Assembly: GCA_949287305.1 (NCBI GenBank)
Contig: CASEFX010000022.1
Span: 1-64,000 of the forward strand
Direction of reading: 5' to 3'
Source of the DNA: an uncultured Sutterella sp.
Lineage (GTDB): Bacteria > Pseudomonadota > Gammaproteobacteria > Burkholderiales > Burkholderiaceae_F
DNA: 64,000 bases
Each line of letters opens with the position of its first letter. The first letter of the stretch is position 1. Below, piece after piece: positions 28,071 to 36,581 of this stretch. The notes under the pieces were generated by a model, which was given only the letters and a program-made list of their open reading frames with translations, made no database searches and was not told where the DNA came from. Made by a program: the position numbers and the translations under genes.

Positions 28071-28430
28071 ATGAAGAAACTCCTCCTTCTCGCCCCCCTC
28101 GCCATCCTTCTCGCGGGTTGCGGCTCGATTCCCCAAGGCGCCGACCGCATCAACATGATCACGGCCGAAGAAGCCAAGGCGAACGGCTGCAAGCTCCTCG
28201 ACAAGGCGGGCTCGGTTTCCGGCATCCTCATCAACGGCTACAAACGCAATACGCAGGTTGCCGTACGCAAGGCCCTCAAGGTTCCGGGCGCCACGCACGT
28301 GGGCTACACGAAGGGAAAGCCCGGCGCCTCGAACGTGCGCATGTTCATTTGGTCCTGTCCGAATCCCGATCTGAAGACCAACGACCCCAAAGTCGCCGCC
28401 TGGCAGAAGGAATATCTCGGTCACGACTAA
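28071..28430 (+). CDS. Small lipoprotein, DUF4156-like
   Basis: A 119-residue lipoprotein. The signal peptide MKKLLLLAPLAILLAGCG ends in an LAGC lipobox. The mature part has the pattern of DUF4156 proteins: ADRINMITAEEAKANGCKLLDKAGSVSG followed by a second half with one more Cys (FIWSCPNPD) that could pair with the first. Function is unknown; outer-membrane anchoring is plausible. No strong Shine-Dalgarno is visible. A hairpin (GCCGTCC at 28448-28454 with GGACGGC at 28462-28468, then GTCGGTTTTG) ends the transcript. Confidence 0.78.
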   Translation: MKKLLLLAPLAILLAGCGSIPQGADRINMITAEEAKANGCKLLDKAGSVSGILINGYKRNTQVAVRKALKVPGATHVGYTKGKPGASNVRMFIWSCPNPDLKTNDPKVAAWQKEYLGHD

Positions 28431-28447
28431 ACGTCCCGCCGCCCGCG

Positions 28448-28479
28448 GCCGTCCTCTGAAGGGACGGCCCGTCGGTTTT
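28448..28479 (+). terminator. Terminator of the DUF4156-like gene
   Basis: A 7-bp stem GCCGTCC/GGACGGC followed by CCGTCGGTTTT. Confidence 0.6.
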
Positions 28480-28525
28480 GTCGGGCAATTCCTTCGAGCG
28501 GTGATGCTTTTTGGAAAAAACAGTC

Positions 28526-28690
28526 TTGACATCCTCACCGCCCTGAAGGACGGTGATTCCCTACTGTGCCGTTGTCGGCAGAGCCGCCAACGGTCGCTTC
28601 GACGGGTTCCTGTTGCTGGACGACGCTTCTCTTACGGGAAGGTCGACTCACTTGAGCTGCGTTCACAGGAACGAGCTCCCCACAGGCTCT
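28526..28690 (-). ncRNA. Predicted omegaRNA at the tnpB 3' end
   Basis: In IS605-family elements the TnpB guide RNA overlaps the end of tnpB and the right end, and its guide is the first ~16-20 nt outside the element. Here the scaffold would end at TCAA (28526) with guide starting GACTGTTTTTTCC on the minus strand. The hairpin CACCGCCCTGAAGGACGGTG is in the expected place. The 5' limit is a guess. Confidence 0.5.
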
Positions 28691-29830
28691 GAGGCGCTGC
28701 CCGCGCCCGAGAATGTTCACCGCAGCAACGGCGTCCGCATTGCCTTCGTACCCGCAGGACGTGCATCGAAACTTCGCCTGCGTCCTGCGGTTCTCTTTCG
28801 ACACGCATCCGCAGACCGGGCACGTCCGGCTGGTGTTCTGCGGAGGTACCGCGAACACCAGACCGCCGAGTTCGGTCATCTTGGCGTTGAGGAAGGAAAA
28901 GAACATCCCCCAACCCTGATCCAGAATCGCACGGTTGAGGCCCCTCTTCTGCTTCACGTTCTTGCCGGGTTCCTCCACGGTACCCTTGGCCGACGCGGTC
29001 ATGTTCCTGATCTTCAGATCCTCGCGATAGAGCACTGCGTGGTTTTGGCAGAGCCTGTTCGCGGCTTTCCGAAGCAGATCGCGACGACTGTCGGCCACTT
29101 TCTTGTGGAGACGGGCAATGCGCTGCTGCTGCTTGATCCAATTCTTGGAAAACTTGACCATCCGCTTGAGACGACGCTGTTCCTTGGCGAGCTTCTCCAA
29201 CTTGTCCCGAAGACAACGGACGCCCTCTTTGAAGGTTCCGTCGGAGCACGTGTAGAGACGCACGACGCCCATGTCGATGCCGGCCTCGGTTCCCGCTTTC
29301 GGGTGAACCGGATCGGGCACTTCCCGCTCCGTCTGCACGGATACGTACCAGCCGTCCACCTTGCGGCTGACGGTGACGTTCTTGGGTATTCCTTCGATGA
29401 AGCGGCTTCTTCGGTATTTCACCCAACCGATGCTCGGCAAAAAGATCTGCCGACGGGCTTCATCCACCTTGAAGCCCTGTGGATAGCGGATGGAATCTTC
29501 GTTGCGGAACTTCTTGTGAAACTTTGGGAAGTCCGTGCGCCCTTCGAAGAAGTTCGTGAAGGCACGCATCAGATCCTTGAGACTCTGCTGCAGAACCTGA
29601 CTGTGGCACTCGGAAAGCCACTTCGTTTCCTCGGCGGACTTCCACTCCGGAAGCTGTTCGCAAAGCTTCGCATACGAGATTTTGAAGTTCGGATCCGACG
29701 AACGCTGATCACGATTCCAAGCCAAAGCCTTGTTGTAGACGAAACGCGCACAGCCGCAGAACCGGGAGAGTTTGCGGCCGGTGGCCCCGTCGGGCTTGAG
29801 CTTGAATTGATAGGCTTTTCGTAGGATCAT
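28535..29830 (-). CDS. tnpB: TnpB RNA-guided nuclease
   Basis: A 431-residue TnpB with a complete RuvC site: D186 (AGIDMGVVRLY), E270 (VLYREDLKI) and D366 (GNADAVAAVNI). The zinc finger is intact (C337, C340, C356, C359). The N-terminal helix-turn-helix region reads YQFKLKPDGATGRKL. TnpB cuts DNA next to a TAM using the omegaRNA and helps retain the element. The stop codon lies inside the right-end hairpin, as is common. The start ATG is 29 bp from the divergent tnpA start. Confidence 0.93.
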   Translation of the reverse strand: MILRKAYQFKLKPDGATGRKLSRFCGCARFVYNKALAWNRDQRSSDPNFKISYAKLCEQLPEWKSAEETKWLSECHSQVLQQSLKDLMRAFTNFFEGRTDFPKFHKKFRNEDSIRYPQGFKVDEARRQIFLPSIGWVKYRRSRFIEGIPKNVTVSRKVDGWYVSVQTEREVPDPVHPKAGTEAGIDMGVVRLYTCSDGTFKEGVRCLRDKLEKLAKEQRRLKRMVKFSKNWIKQQQRIARLHKKVADSRRDLLRKAANRLCQNHAVLYREDLKIRNMTASAKGTVEEPGKNVKQKRGLNRAILDQGWGMFFSFLNAKMTELGGLVFAVPPQNTSRTCPVCGCVSKENRRTQAKFRCTSCGYEGNADAVAAVNILGRGQRLRACGELVPVNAAQVSRPSRKRSVVQQQEPVEATVGGSADNGTVGNHRPSGR

Positions 29831-29859
29831 ATGGGTATTGTAGCACTTGGTCTTATGAA

Positions 29860-30270
29860 ATGACAGAGAGTATTCGAACTGGAAGACACTGCGTATTCGA
29901 GATGTATGTGCATTTGGTCTTCGTGACGAAATATCGAAAGGCAATCTTTAAAGCGCAACACCTGAAGGCGATGCAGGAAGTGGCCGCAAAGGTGTGCCTC
30001 GATTTCGGTGCGGAGCTTCGGGAGTTGGACGGAGAACGGGATCACGTTCATCTGTTGGTGAGTTATCCGCCGAAGGTTGCGGTCTCGTCGCTTGTGAACA
30101 GTCTCAAGGGCGTGACGAGTCGAATGCTGAGAAAACAGTTTCCGGATTTGGAAGCGGCATACTACAAGGGACAACTCTGGTCACCCTCCTACTTTGCCGC
30201 GAGTTGCGGGGGAGCCCCCTTGGAGAAGATCAAGGAATACGTTCGGCAACAGGACACGCCGTCTAAGTGA
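29860..30270 (+). CDS. tnpA: IS200/IS605 Y1 transposase TnpA
   Basis: A 136-residue HUH single-strand transposase. The metal-binding HUH pair is H62 and H64 (RDHVHLLV) and the catalytic tyrosine is Y127 (IKEYVRQQ), the same position as in IS608 TnpA. The N-terminal GRHCVFEMYVHLVFVTKYR motif is standard. The length is only slightly below the usual ~140-155, and no key residue is missing. Confidence 0.93.
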   Translation: MTESIRTGRHCVFEMYVHLVFVTKYRKAIFKAQHLKAMQEVAAKVCLDFGAELRELDGERDHVHLLVSYPPKVAVSSLVNSLKGVTSRMLRKQFPDLEAAYYKGQLWSPSYFAASCGGAPLEKIKEYVRQQDTPSK

Positions 30271-30366
30271 AGGGAACGGGGCGCCTTATATCCCCGCCCT
30301 GAAGAGACGGGGCTTTACGGCGTATTGGGTAAAGCTGTCGGCAGGACCGCACATCAGGAGCCGACC

Positions 30367-31620
30367 ATGTAGCGCCGAACGTTCTTCACCGCTTCCGCCG
30401 CCCTCGCCCTCTCGACGGGCATCCCCGCCCTCGCCTCGCCGGATTCCGCCCCGGAGATCCTCCTTCCGAAATCCTCTTTCGATCTTCGCGTCTTTACGGC
30501 CGAAGTGGCCGAATTGGTCGCCATCGACTCCTAGACCGGATACGAAGAAGGCAACAACCGCATCGTCAAAATCTTTGCCGAGCGCTTCCGCTCGATCGGC
30601 TGGTCGGTGGAAACGCCCTACTGCGCCGAGCGCGGCAAGGCCCTGCTCGCAACGAACCGCCCCGACGCGAAACGCTTCGACATCGTGTTTTGCGCGCACA
30701 CCGACACGGTCCAGCCCGTGGGAAGCGCGGCCAAGCATCCGTTCCGTCTCGTCGACGGCATCGCCTACGGCGCAGGCGTCGCGGACGACAAGCGCTCGCT
30801 CAACGCCGTATGGTGGGTCGCCAAAGATCTGCCCGCCCGCGTCACCGACCGCCTCGCCGTCGCGGTCGTTCTTAATCCCGGAGAGGAATCGGGGTCGAAA
30901 GCGACTTCGGCCTTCCTCCGCGGCGTCGCGCAAAAGGCCGACCGCGTGATGGTCTTCGAGCCCGGACGAGGCGAAGTTCCGGGCGGCGGTTTCGTCAAGG
31001 TCCGCAAGGGGGCGATCTTCCTCAAGGTCCGCTTTCACGGCAAGGCCGCCCACGCCGGCAACAACCCGCAGGACGGACGCAACGCCATCACGGCGATGGC
31101 GCTCGCGATCCCCGAGATTCAGAACGTCGCCAAGAAGTACCCGGGCGTCACCATCAACGGCGACCTCGTCTCGGGCGGCACGGCCGTCAACACGATCGCG
31201 GCCGAGGCCGAAGTGACCTTCGACCTTCGCTTTGCCGACAACGCTTCGCGCGACGCGGTGCTCGCCGACACCGAAGCGCTTTGCCGTCAAGGATTCCTCG
31301 AAGGCGTCCGTGCCGAAATGGTTCCGCCCGGCGCATCAAGCGCCATGGCCGAGACCGAAGCTTCGCGCGCCCTCATGGCTCTGGTCGACGGTGCGGCCGC
31401 GAGCCTCGGTCAATCCGCTCCGAAATGGCTGACGGTCGGCGGCGCGTCGGACAGCAATCTCTTTGCCGAGTACGTCGCGGGCGTCGTCTGCGCCATGGGC
31501 GTCGTGGGAAGCAAACTGCACGATCCGGAAAAGGAATGGTCCGACCTACGCACGGCACGCGACCGCGTCCTTCTTGCGCAGGTGACCCTCCTGCGGATGG
31601 CGGCGCAACGCCGCAACTGA
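30367..31620 (+). pseudogene. M20 peptidase (CPG2-like) with two in-frame amber codons
   Basis: An otherwise intact 417-codon gene for an exported M20 metallopeptidase of the glutamate-carboxypeptidase type. AGGAG precedes the ATG, but codon 2 is TAG (30370-30372) and codon 56 is TAG (30532-30534). Replacing each with Gln gives MQRRTFFTASAALALS, a proper Tat signal, and AIDSQTGYEEGN. Zinc-site motifs are all present: FCAHTDTVQP, GVADDKRS, NPGEESGS and GGASDSNLF. There is no frameshift. Most likely it is a recent pseudogene (two CAG to TAG changes, plus an IS insertion 38 bp upstream); amber readthrough is the alternative. A start at 30607 would lose the export signal. Confidence 0.8.
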
Positions 31621-31669
31621 CGCCTGAATCCGGTTTTGCGGCGTATCCCGGTTCGGGACCTGCCGAAGG

Positions 31670-32593
31670 TCAGTCGGCGTCGAGGAAACGCGTCACCTCG
31701 TCGAGAAACGCCTGAGGGCACTCTTCGTGCGGCGAATGGCCGCAGTCGAGCGCCTTGCCGGAAGGCCGGAGCGCCTTGTCGCGCCAGGTGTCCACCACGT
31801 CGTAGAGCTTTCCAACCGTGCCGCGTCGGCCCCAGAGCAAAAGGAGCGGCGCCTCGATGCGCTTATCGGCGTCCGCCGCGTCGTCCTCGAGGTCGATCGT
31901 TGCGGCCGCGCGGTAGTCTTCGCAGATCGCGTGGATCGTGGCGGGATTTCGGTAGCAGCGCAGATACTCTTGGAACACCTCTTCCTCAAGGGATCCCGGA
32001 ATCTTGAGTTGTCCGCCGATGTGATGACGAAGGAAATATCCCGGATCGAAGTTGATCAACTTTTCGGGGAAGGGTTCGGGCTGGATGAGGAAGAACCACC
32101 AGAAGTAGCGCGTCGCAAATTCCTTCTCGGTTCTTTCGTACATGGTCTTGGTGGGCGCAATGTCGACGAAGACCGACTTTCGCACGAGCTCGGGCCAATC
32201 GAGCGCGAAGCGGTGGCCGACGCGCCCGCCCCGGTCGTGTCCGACAAAGTCGCAACGCTCCACCCCGAGAACCTTGAGGAGCTGAGCCAAGTCCTCGGCC
32301 ATCACGCGCTTGCTGTATGGCCGGTGGTCGGGCGTGCTTTCGGGCTTGCTCGAATCGCCGTAGCCGCGCAGGTCGACGAGAATCACTCTGCGGTCGCGCG
32401 CGAGCGTCGGCGCAACCTTGCGCCAGATCACGTGGTTGTGCGGATGCCCGTGCACCATGAGAAGCGGCGTCTTTCCTTCCTTTCCGCCCGATGCCACCCG
32501 CAGGGTAAGCCCGTTCGGGATCTTTACGTCGAAGAGTTCGAACCCGGGCACGAAGGGAGAGGGTCCTCGGGAAACGATCGTCGCGTCGGTCAT
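31670..32593 (-). CDS. Alpha/beta hydrolase, haloacetate-dehalogenase-like
   Basis: A 307-residue alpha/beta hydrolase closest in motif to fluoroacetate dehalogenases. The nucleophile is D120 in GHDRGGRVGH, with R121 and R124 positioned like the carboxylate-binding arginines of that family; D144 and H286 could complete the triad. Family members usually have His-Trp after the YF of the cap region, forming the halide pocket. Here it is Trp-Trp (YFWWFFLIQPEPFPEKLI, W165-W166), so halide release may be altered. Epoxide hydrolase or ester hydrolase activity cannot be excluded. The start has AAGGAGA upstream. Its promoter shares an operator and -10 with leuC. Confidence 0.82.
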   Translation of the reverse strand: MTDATIVSRGPSPFVPGFELFDVKIPNGLTLRVASGGKEGKTPLLMVHGHPHNHVIWRKVAPTLARDRRVILVDLRGYGDSSKPESTPDHRPYSKRVMAEDLAQLLKVLGVERCDFVGHDRGGRVGHRFALDWPELVRKSVFVDIAPTKTMYERTEKEFATRYFWWFFLIQPEPFPEKLINFDPGYFLRHHIGGQLKIPGSLEEEVFQEYLRCYRNPATIHAICEDYRAAATIDLEDDAADADKRIEAPLLLLWGRRGTVGKLYDVVDTWRDKALRPSGKALDCGHSPHEECPQAFLDEVTRFLDAD

Positions 32594-32896
32594 GATTGGT
32601 CTCCTTTTCATTCGGACGGAAAGCCGCGTACGTTCGCCGAAGAAGCCCTCCCAAACGGTCCGGGGGCGGGCCGAGTACGCCGCGGCGGGAGTTTCGCATG
32701 GTTTGAGTGTAGTGCCGGCGGTTCGTCCTGAAAACGACCTTTTTCTCACAACACCGTTGAGTCATCGGCAAAGAAGGCGTTTCCCCCACCCTCCTCCCTC
32801 GCCCCGTCGTCCGCCCTTCGATTTCCTTTGACGGCCTTTCCCCGCACACCCCGCATTCTTCCCCGCGTTTTTCCTTACGCCCGATCCTCGATCTGT
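32594..32896. promoter_or_regulatory. Regulatory region of the hydrolase gene, with leuC-like promoter
   Basis: No gene here. On the minus strand the half-site TGTTGTGAGAA (32743-32753) is followed by 25 bases and then CGGCACTACACT (32706-32717), whose TACACT is a plausible -10. The identical arrangement precedes leuC. The -35 region is poor, suggesting activator dependence. Confidence 0.6.
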
Positions 32897-32902
32897 TACA
32901 AT
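32897..32902 (+). promoter_or_regulatory. Extended -10 of suhB
   Basis: TACAAT preceded by TGT. Downstream, the leader contains a GCGCGCC/GGCGCGC hairpin (32922-32928 and 32938-32944) followed by a T-rich stretch, a possible attenuator-like element before the suhB start at 32987. Confidence 0.5.
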
Positions 32903-32986
32903 ACGCCCACTTTTGAGAGGAGCGCGCCCTACAGTCAGGCGCGCTTCTTGCTTTCTTCTTTAAAAATTTCATCCATTCGCACCGCC

Positions 32987-33835
32987 ATGGCTTCGCCTTA
33001 CATTGCCACCGCCGTCAAGGCCGCGCGCCGCGCCGCTCAAGAAATCACCGCCGCCGCTCAGCAACTCGACCGTCTCGCGATCGACAACAAGTCGGAAAAC
33101 GACTTTGTGACCGCCGCGGACCGAGCCGCCGAAGAGGCCATTCTCAACGTTCTCTCGAGCGCCTATCCGCGCCACGCGATCCTCACGGAAGAACGCGGCC
33201 TCGTGGGCAACACGAAGAGCGAATGGATGTGGATCGTCGACCCGATCGACGGCACGACCAACTTCATTCACGGCGTTCCGCAGTACGCCGTCTCGATCGC
33301 GCTTTGCCGCCGCGGCGAACCCGTGGTCGCGGTCGTCTACGACGTCGCCAAGAACGAACTCTTCACCGCCGTCAAGGGTGAAGGCGCCTTCCTCGACAAC
33401 CGCCGCATCCGCGTCTCGGAAAACGCCGAAATGCGCCGCGCCCTCATCGGCACGGGCTTCCCCTTCCGCAAGGGCGACAACTTCAAGGACTACATGCAAA
33501 GCTTCATGCGCGTGACGCAGGCCACCGCCGGCGTTCGCCGTCCGGGCGCCGCCTCGCTCGACCTCGCCTGGGTCGCCGCGGGCCGCTACGACGGTTTCTG
33601 GGAGTCCGGCCTCTCGAAGTGGGACATCGCCGCGGGCGGTCTCCTCGTCTTTGAAGCGGGCGGTCTTCTCACCGACCTCGAAGGCGGCGAAGAATGGCTC
33701 GAAAAGGGTTCGGTCTGCTGCGGCAATCCGAAGATCTTCGGCCAGCTCCTCCCGCTCGTGGGCAAGCTCCCCGCTCCGGAAGCCAAGACCGACGAAGCGA
33801 AGGAAGAACCCGCCGCCGAAGGCGACGCGAAGTAA
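32987..33835 (+). CDS. suhB: Inositol-1-monophosphatase family protein SuhB
   Basis: A 282-residue Mg-dependent phosphatase. Metal-site motifs are SENDFVTAAD, LTEERG, WIVDPIDGTTNFIHG and the C-terminal WDIAAGGLLVFEAGG. In bacteria SuhB also joins antitermination complexes on rRNA operons, so either role is possible. The C-terminal ~25 residues are a charged Glu/Ala/Lys tail not needed for the fold. No Shine-Dalgarno is visible before the ATG; a long leader with a hairpin precedes it. A terminator (33857-33880) follows. Confidence 0.93.
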   Translation: MASPYIATAVKAARRAAQEITAAAQQLDRLAIDNKSENDFVTAADRAAEEAILNVLSSAYPRHAILTEERGLVGNTKSEWMWIVDPIDGTTNFIHGVPQYAVSIALCRRGEPVVAVVYDVAKNELFTAVKGEGAFLDNRRIRVSENAEMRRALIGTGFPFRKGDNFKDYMQSFMRVTQATAGVRRPGAASLDLAWVAAGRYDGFWESGLSKWDIAAGGLLVFEAGGLLTDLEGGEEWLEKGSVCCGNPKIFGQLLPLVGKLPAPEAKTDEAKEEPAAEGDAK

Positions 33836-33856
33836 TTTCGCCTTTCCCTTTCGCAA

Positions 33857-33880
33857 AGCCCGCCCATGCGCGGGCTTTTC
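33857..33880 (+). terminator. Terminator of suhB
   Basis: AGCCCGC (33857-33863) and GCGGGCT (33870-33876) form the stem, followed by TTT. Confidence 0.75.
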
Positions 33881-33940
33881 TTTGGGGGTTCTGACGACCC
33901 CCGCCCGTCTCCCAACCGCGACACTGTGGAGCCCGCGCCC

Positions 33941-36568
33941 GTGACCACTTACGATTCGGATCAACTCGCCCGCTTTACGCCGGCCATGCGGCAGTTTCTC
34001 GAGATCAAGGCCCGCTACCCGAACACGCTCGTCCTCTTTCGCATGGGGGACTTCTACGAGACGTTCTTCGAGGACGCCGTGCTCGCCAACCGCCTGATCG
34101 GCATCACGCTCACGAAGCGCGGGAAGGACCCCGACGGCACCCCCATTCCGATGGCGGGCGTCCCCTTCATGACGCTCGATCAGTACATCGCGCGGCTCGT
34201 ACGCCTCGGCGAATCGGTCGTGGTGGTCGAGCAGCAGGGCACGCCCGGCAAGGGGATGCTCGAGCGCAAGATTTCGCGCATCGTGACGCCGGGAACCCTC
34301 ACCGACACGGCGCTGCTCCCGCAAAAGAGCGACTCGATTCTCCTTTCGGTCGCCCCGCCCGCGCGGCGCGGCCAGCCCTGGGGCTTTGCGTGGCTGACGC
34401 TCAGTAGCGGGGAATTCCGGGGCGCTAGCCTCAAGGACGTCGACCTCGAGACGGCGCTCTCGCGCATCGCTCCCTCCGAAGTGCTCATTCCCGAAGGGGA
34501 AAAGGCGACGCTTCGCGAGCGCTTCGCCTGCGCCGTCACGCCCGTCCCCGACTGGCACTACGACGCCGAGCGCGGCACGGAAACGCTCAAGGCGAAGTTT
34601 GAAGTCGACCATCTCGACGCCTGGGGGGTCGCCGACCGTCCCGAGATTCTGCGCGCCGTCAACGCCCTTCTCGACTACACCTCGGAAACTCAGGTCGATT
34701 TGCTCCCCTTCATCCTGCCTTTGCAGATCGAAGAGGAAACCGACACGATCGTGATCGACGCCGCCTCGCGCCGCAATCTCGAGATCACCGATCCGATCCG
34801 CGCCGATTCGGCCGGCCCCACGCTCTTTTCGGTTCTCGACGGCTGCCGCACGTCGATGGGAAGCCGCACGCTCAAAAAGTGGCTCAACAATCCCCTTCGC
34901 TCGCGCGAGAAGGCGCTTTCGCGTCAGGCCGCGATTTCGGCCTTCTTTGAGGACGAGGCCCTGCGCGAGACCGTGCTTGATCTTCTCAAGACGCTCCCCG
35001 ACCTCGAGCGCATCACGACGCGCACGGCCATGAAGAGCGTTCGCCCGAAGGAGCTCGCTTCGCTTCGCGACGCGCTTCCCGTGCTCGACAAGCTCGCCGC
35101 CCGTCTCTCGAACCTCGAAGCCTTCGCGGCGCTCACGCCCGACCTTCGGCTCGACACGGCGCTCTTTCAGAAGCTTGACGCCGCGATTCTCGAAGAACCC
35201 GCGACGCTTCTGCGCGACGGCGACGTGATCAAGAGCGAATACCATCCCGAACTCATGGATCTGCGCCGTCTGCGCGACCACACGGGGAACTTCCTGATCG
35301 ATCTTGAGGAGCGCGAAAGACAGGCAACGGGCATTCCCACGCTTCGCGTCGAATACAACCGCGTACAGGGCTTCTACATCGAAGTCTCAAAGGCGCAGTC
35401 GGCGAACGTTCCCGCGCGCTACACGCGCCGTCAGACGCTCAAGAACACCGAGCGCTACATCACGGAGGAACTCAAGGCCTTCGAAGACAAGGCGATTTCC
35501 GCGAGGGAACGAAGCGCCGCGCTCGAAAAGGCCCTCTACGACCACCTCGTCGCGGAATTGGCCGCCTACGTCGACGGCCTCATGAAGGCCGCCCACGCAG
35601 TGGCGGCGCTCGACGTCTTCGCGGCGCTCGCCGACCATGCCCGGCGCTTTCACTGGGCCGCGCCCGTGCTCTCGGAGCGCCCGATCGTGAGAATCGGCAA
35701 GGGCCGCCACCCGGTCGTCGAGACGGTGATCGAAACCTACGTCCCGGCCGACTGCGTGATGGGAGACGGGCGCCGCTGCCTCATCATTACGGGCCCGAAC
35801 ATGGGCGGGAAGTCGACCTACATGCGAAGCGTCGCGCTCATCACGCTCCTAGCCTGGATGGGGAGCTTCGTGCCGGCCGAGAGCGCAGAAATCGGTCCGA
35901 TCGACCGCATTCACACCCGCATCGGCGCTTCGGACGATCTCGCCCGCGGACGCTCGACCTTCATGGTCGAAATGACGGAGGCGGCCGCCATTCTTCATCA
36001 GGCGACCGACCGAAGCCTCGTTTTGATGGACGAAATCGGACGCGGCACGTCGACCTTCGACGGGTTGTCGCTGGCAAGCGCCATCTGCCACGAACTCGTG
36101 CAACCGATCCGCGCCTTCACGCTCTTTGCGACGCACTACTTTGAAGTCACACAGTTGGCGGGCCTTCTCAAAGAAGCCGTCAACGTACACGTGAGCGCCG
36201 CGCAGGACCGCGACAAGATCGTGTTCCTGCACGAAATCAGCGAAGGGCCCGCGAACCAAAGCTACGGGATCGCCGTCGCGAAGCTCGCGGGTGTGCCCGC
36301 GCGCGTCGTGCAGCGCGCCAAGAACTACATGAAGGAGTTGGAGCGCCGCGACTCGATGAGTTCGGGCGACATGCCCGACCTCTTCACGTCGGTGCGCCTC
36401 GCCGAAGAGGCCCGCAAGCCCGCGGAGCTCACGGACCGGCAAAAGGCCTTGATCGCCGCCGCGGAGTCGATCCTCGCGGTCGACGTCGACAGTCTGACGC
36501 CGCGCGAAGCGCTCGAGCGCCTCTACGACCTCCATCAGCGCGCGCTCGAAGCTTCGACGCTCCAATAA
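33941..36568 (+). CDS. mutS: DNA mismatch repair protein MutS
   Basis: An 875-residue mismatch-recognition ATPase. The Phe-X-Glu mismatch wedge is F38-Y-E40 (RMGDFYETFF). Walker A is GPNMGGKST with K624, Walker B is LVLMDEIGRGTSTFDG, and the H-loop FATHYFEVTQL follows. I chose the GTG at 33941, with GGAG nine bases upstream, because it places these residues close to their E. coli numbers (F36, E38, K620). Longer in-frame starts reach back into the suhB terminator. mutL is not in the window. The LysR gene follows after 13 bp. Confidence 0.95.
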   Translation: MTTYDSDQLARFTPAMRQFLEIKARYPNTLVLFRMGDFYETFFEDAVLANRLIGITLTKRGKDPDGTPIPMAGVPFMTLDQYIARLVRLGESVVVVEQQGTPGKGMLERKISRIVTPGTLTDTALLPQKSDSILLSVAPPARRGQPWGFAWLTLSSGEFRGASLKDVDLETALSRIAPSEVLIPEGEKATLRERFACAVTPVPDWHYDAERGTETLKAKFEVDHLDAWGVADRPEILRAVNALLDYTSETQVDLLPFILPLQIEEETDTIVIDAASRRNLEITDPIRADSAGPTLFSVLDGCRTSMGSRTLKKWLNNPLRSREKALSRQAAISAFFEDEALRETVLDLLKTLPDLERITTRTAMKSVRPKELASLRDALPVLDKLAARLSNLEAFAALTPDLRLDTALFQKLDAAILEEPATLLRDGDVIKSEYHPELMDLRRLRDHTGNFLIDLEERERQATGIPTLRVEYNRVQGFYIEVSKAQSANVPARYTRRQTLKNTERYITEELKAFEDKAISARERSAALEKALYDHLVAELAAYVDGLMKAAHAVAALDVFAALADHARRFHWAAPVLSERPIVRIGKGRHPVVETVIETYVPADCVMGDGRRCLIITGPNMGGKSTYMRSVALITLLAWMGSFVPAESAEIGPIDRIHTRIGASDDLARGRSTFMVEMTEAAAILHQATDRSLVLMDEIGRGTSTFDGLSLASAICHELVQPIRAFTLFATHYFEVTQLAGLLKEAVNVHVSAAQDRDKIVFLHEISEGPANQSYGIAVAKLAGVPARVVQRAKNYMKELERRDSMSSGDMPDLFTSVRLAEEARKPAELTDRQKALIAAAESILAVDVDSLTPREALERLYDLHQRALEASTLQ

Positions 36569-36581
36569 GGAGTCTTCGGTC

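Larger units (their letters stand above)
28526..30328. mobile_element. IS605-like element with divergent tnpA and tnpB
   Basis: Both ends are readable on the minus strand. The left end begins just after TTTAC (30329-30333 reads GTAAA on the plus strand), and an internal GTAAAG (plus strand CTTTAC at 30313-30318) could serve as the guide for that cleavage site. The right end closes with TCAA (28526-28529). Each end carries a subterminal hairpin containing the shared core CCCTGAAG (about 30292-30312 and 28536-28556). IS608 is known to be cut after TTAC at the left end and TCAA at the right, so this layout fits. tnpA and tnpB are intact and divergent, so the element may still be mobile. It lies 38 bp before the M20 gene start. 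Confidence 0.85.

Noticed and set aside
30367-31620. Genome-wide reassignment of TAG to glutamine
   Set aside because: The XRE gene at 60997-61338 ends naturally at TAG, and no other gene in the window has an internal TAG, so only local readthrough or a pseudogene remains.
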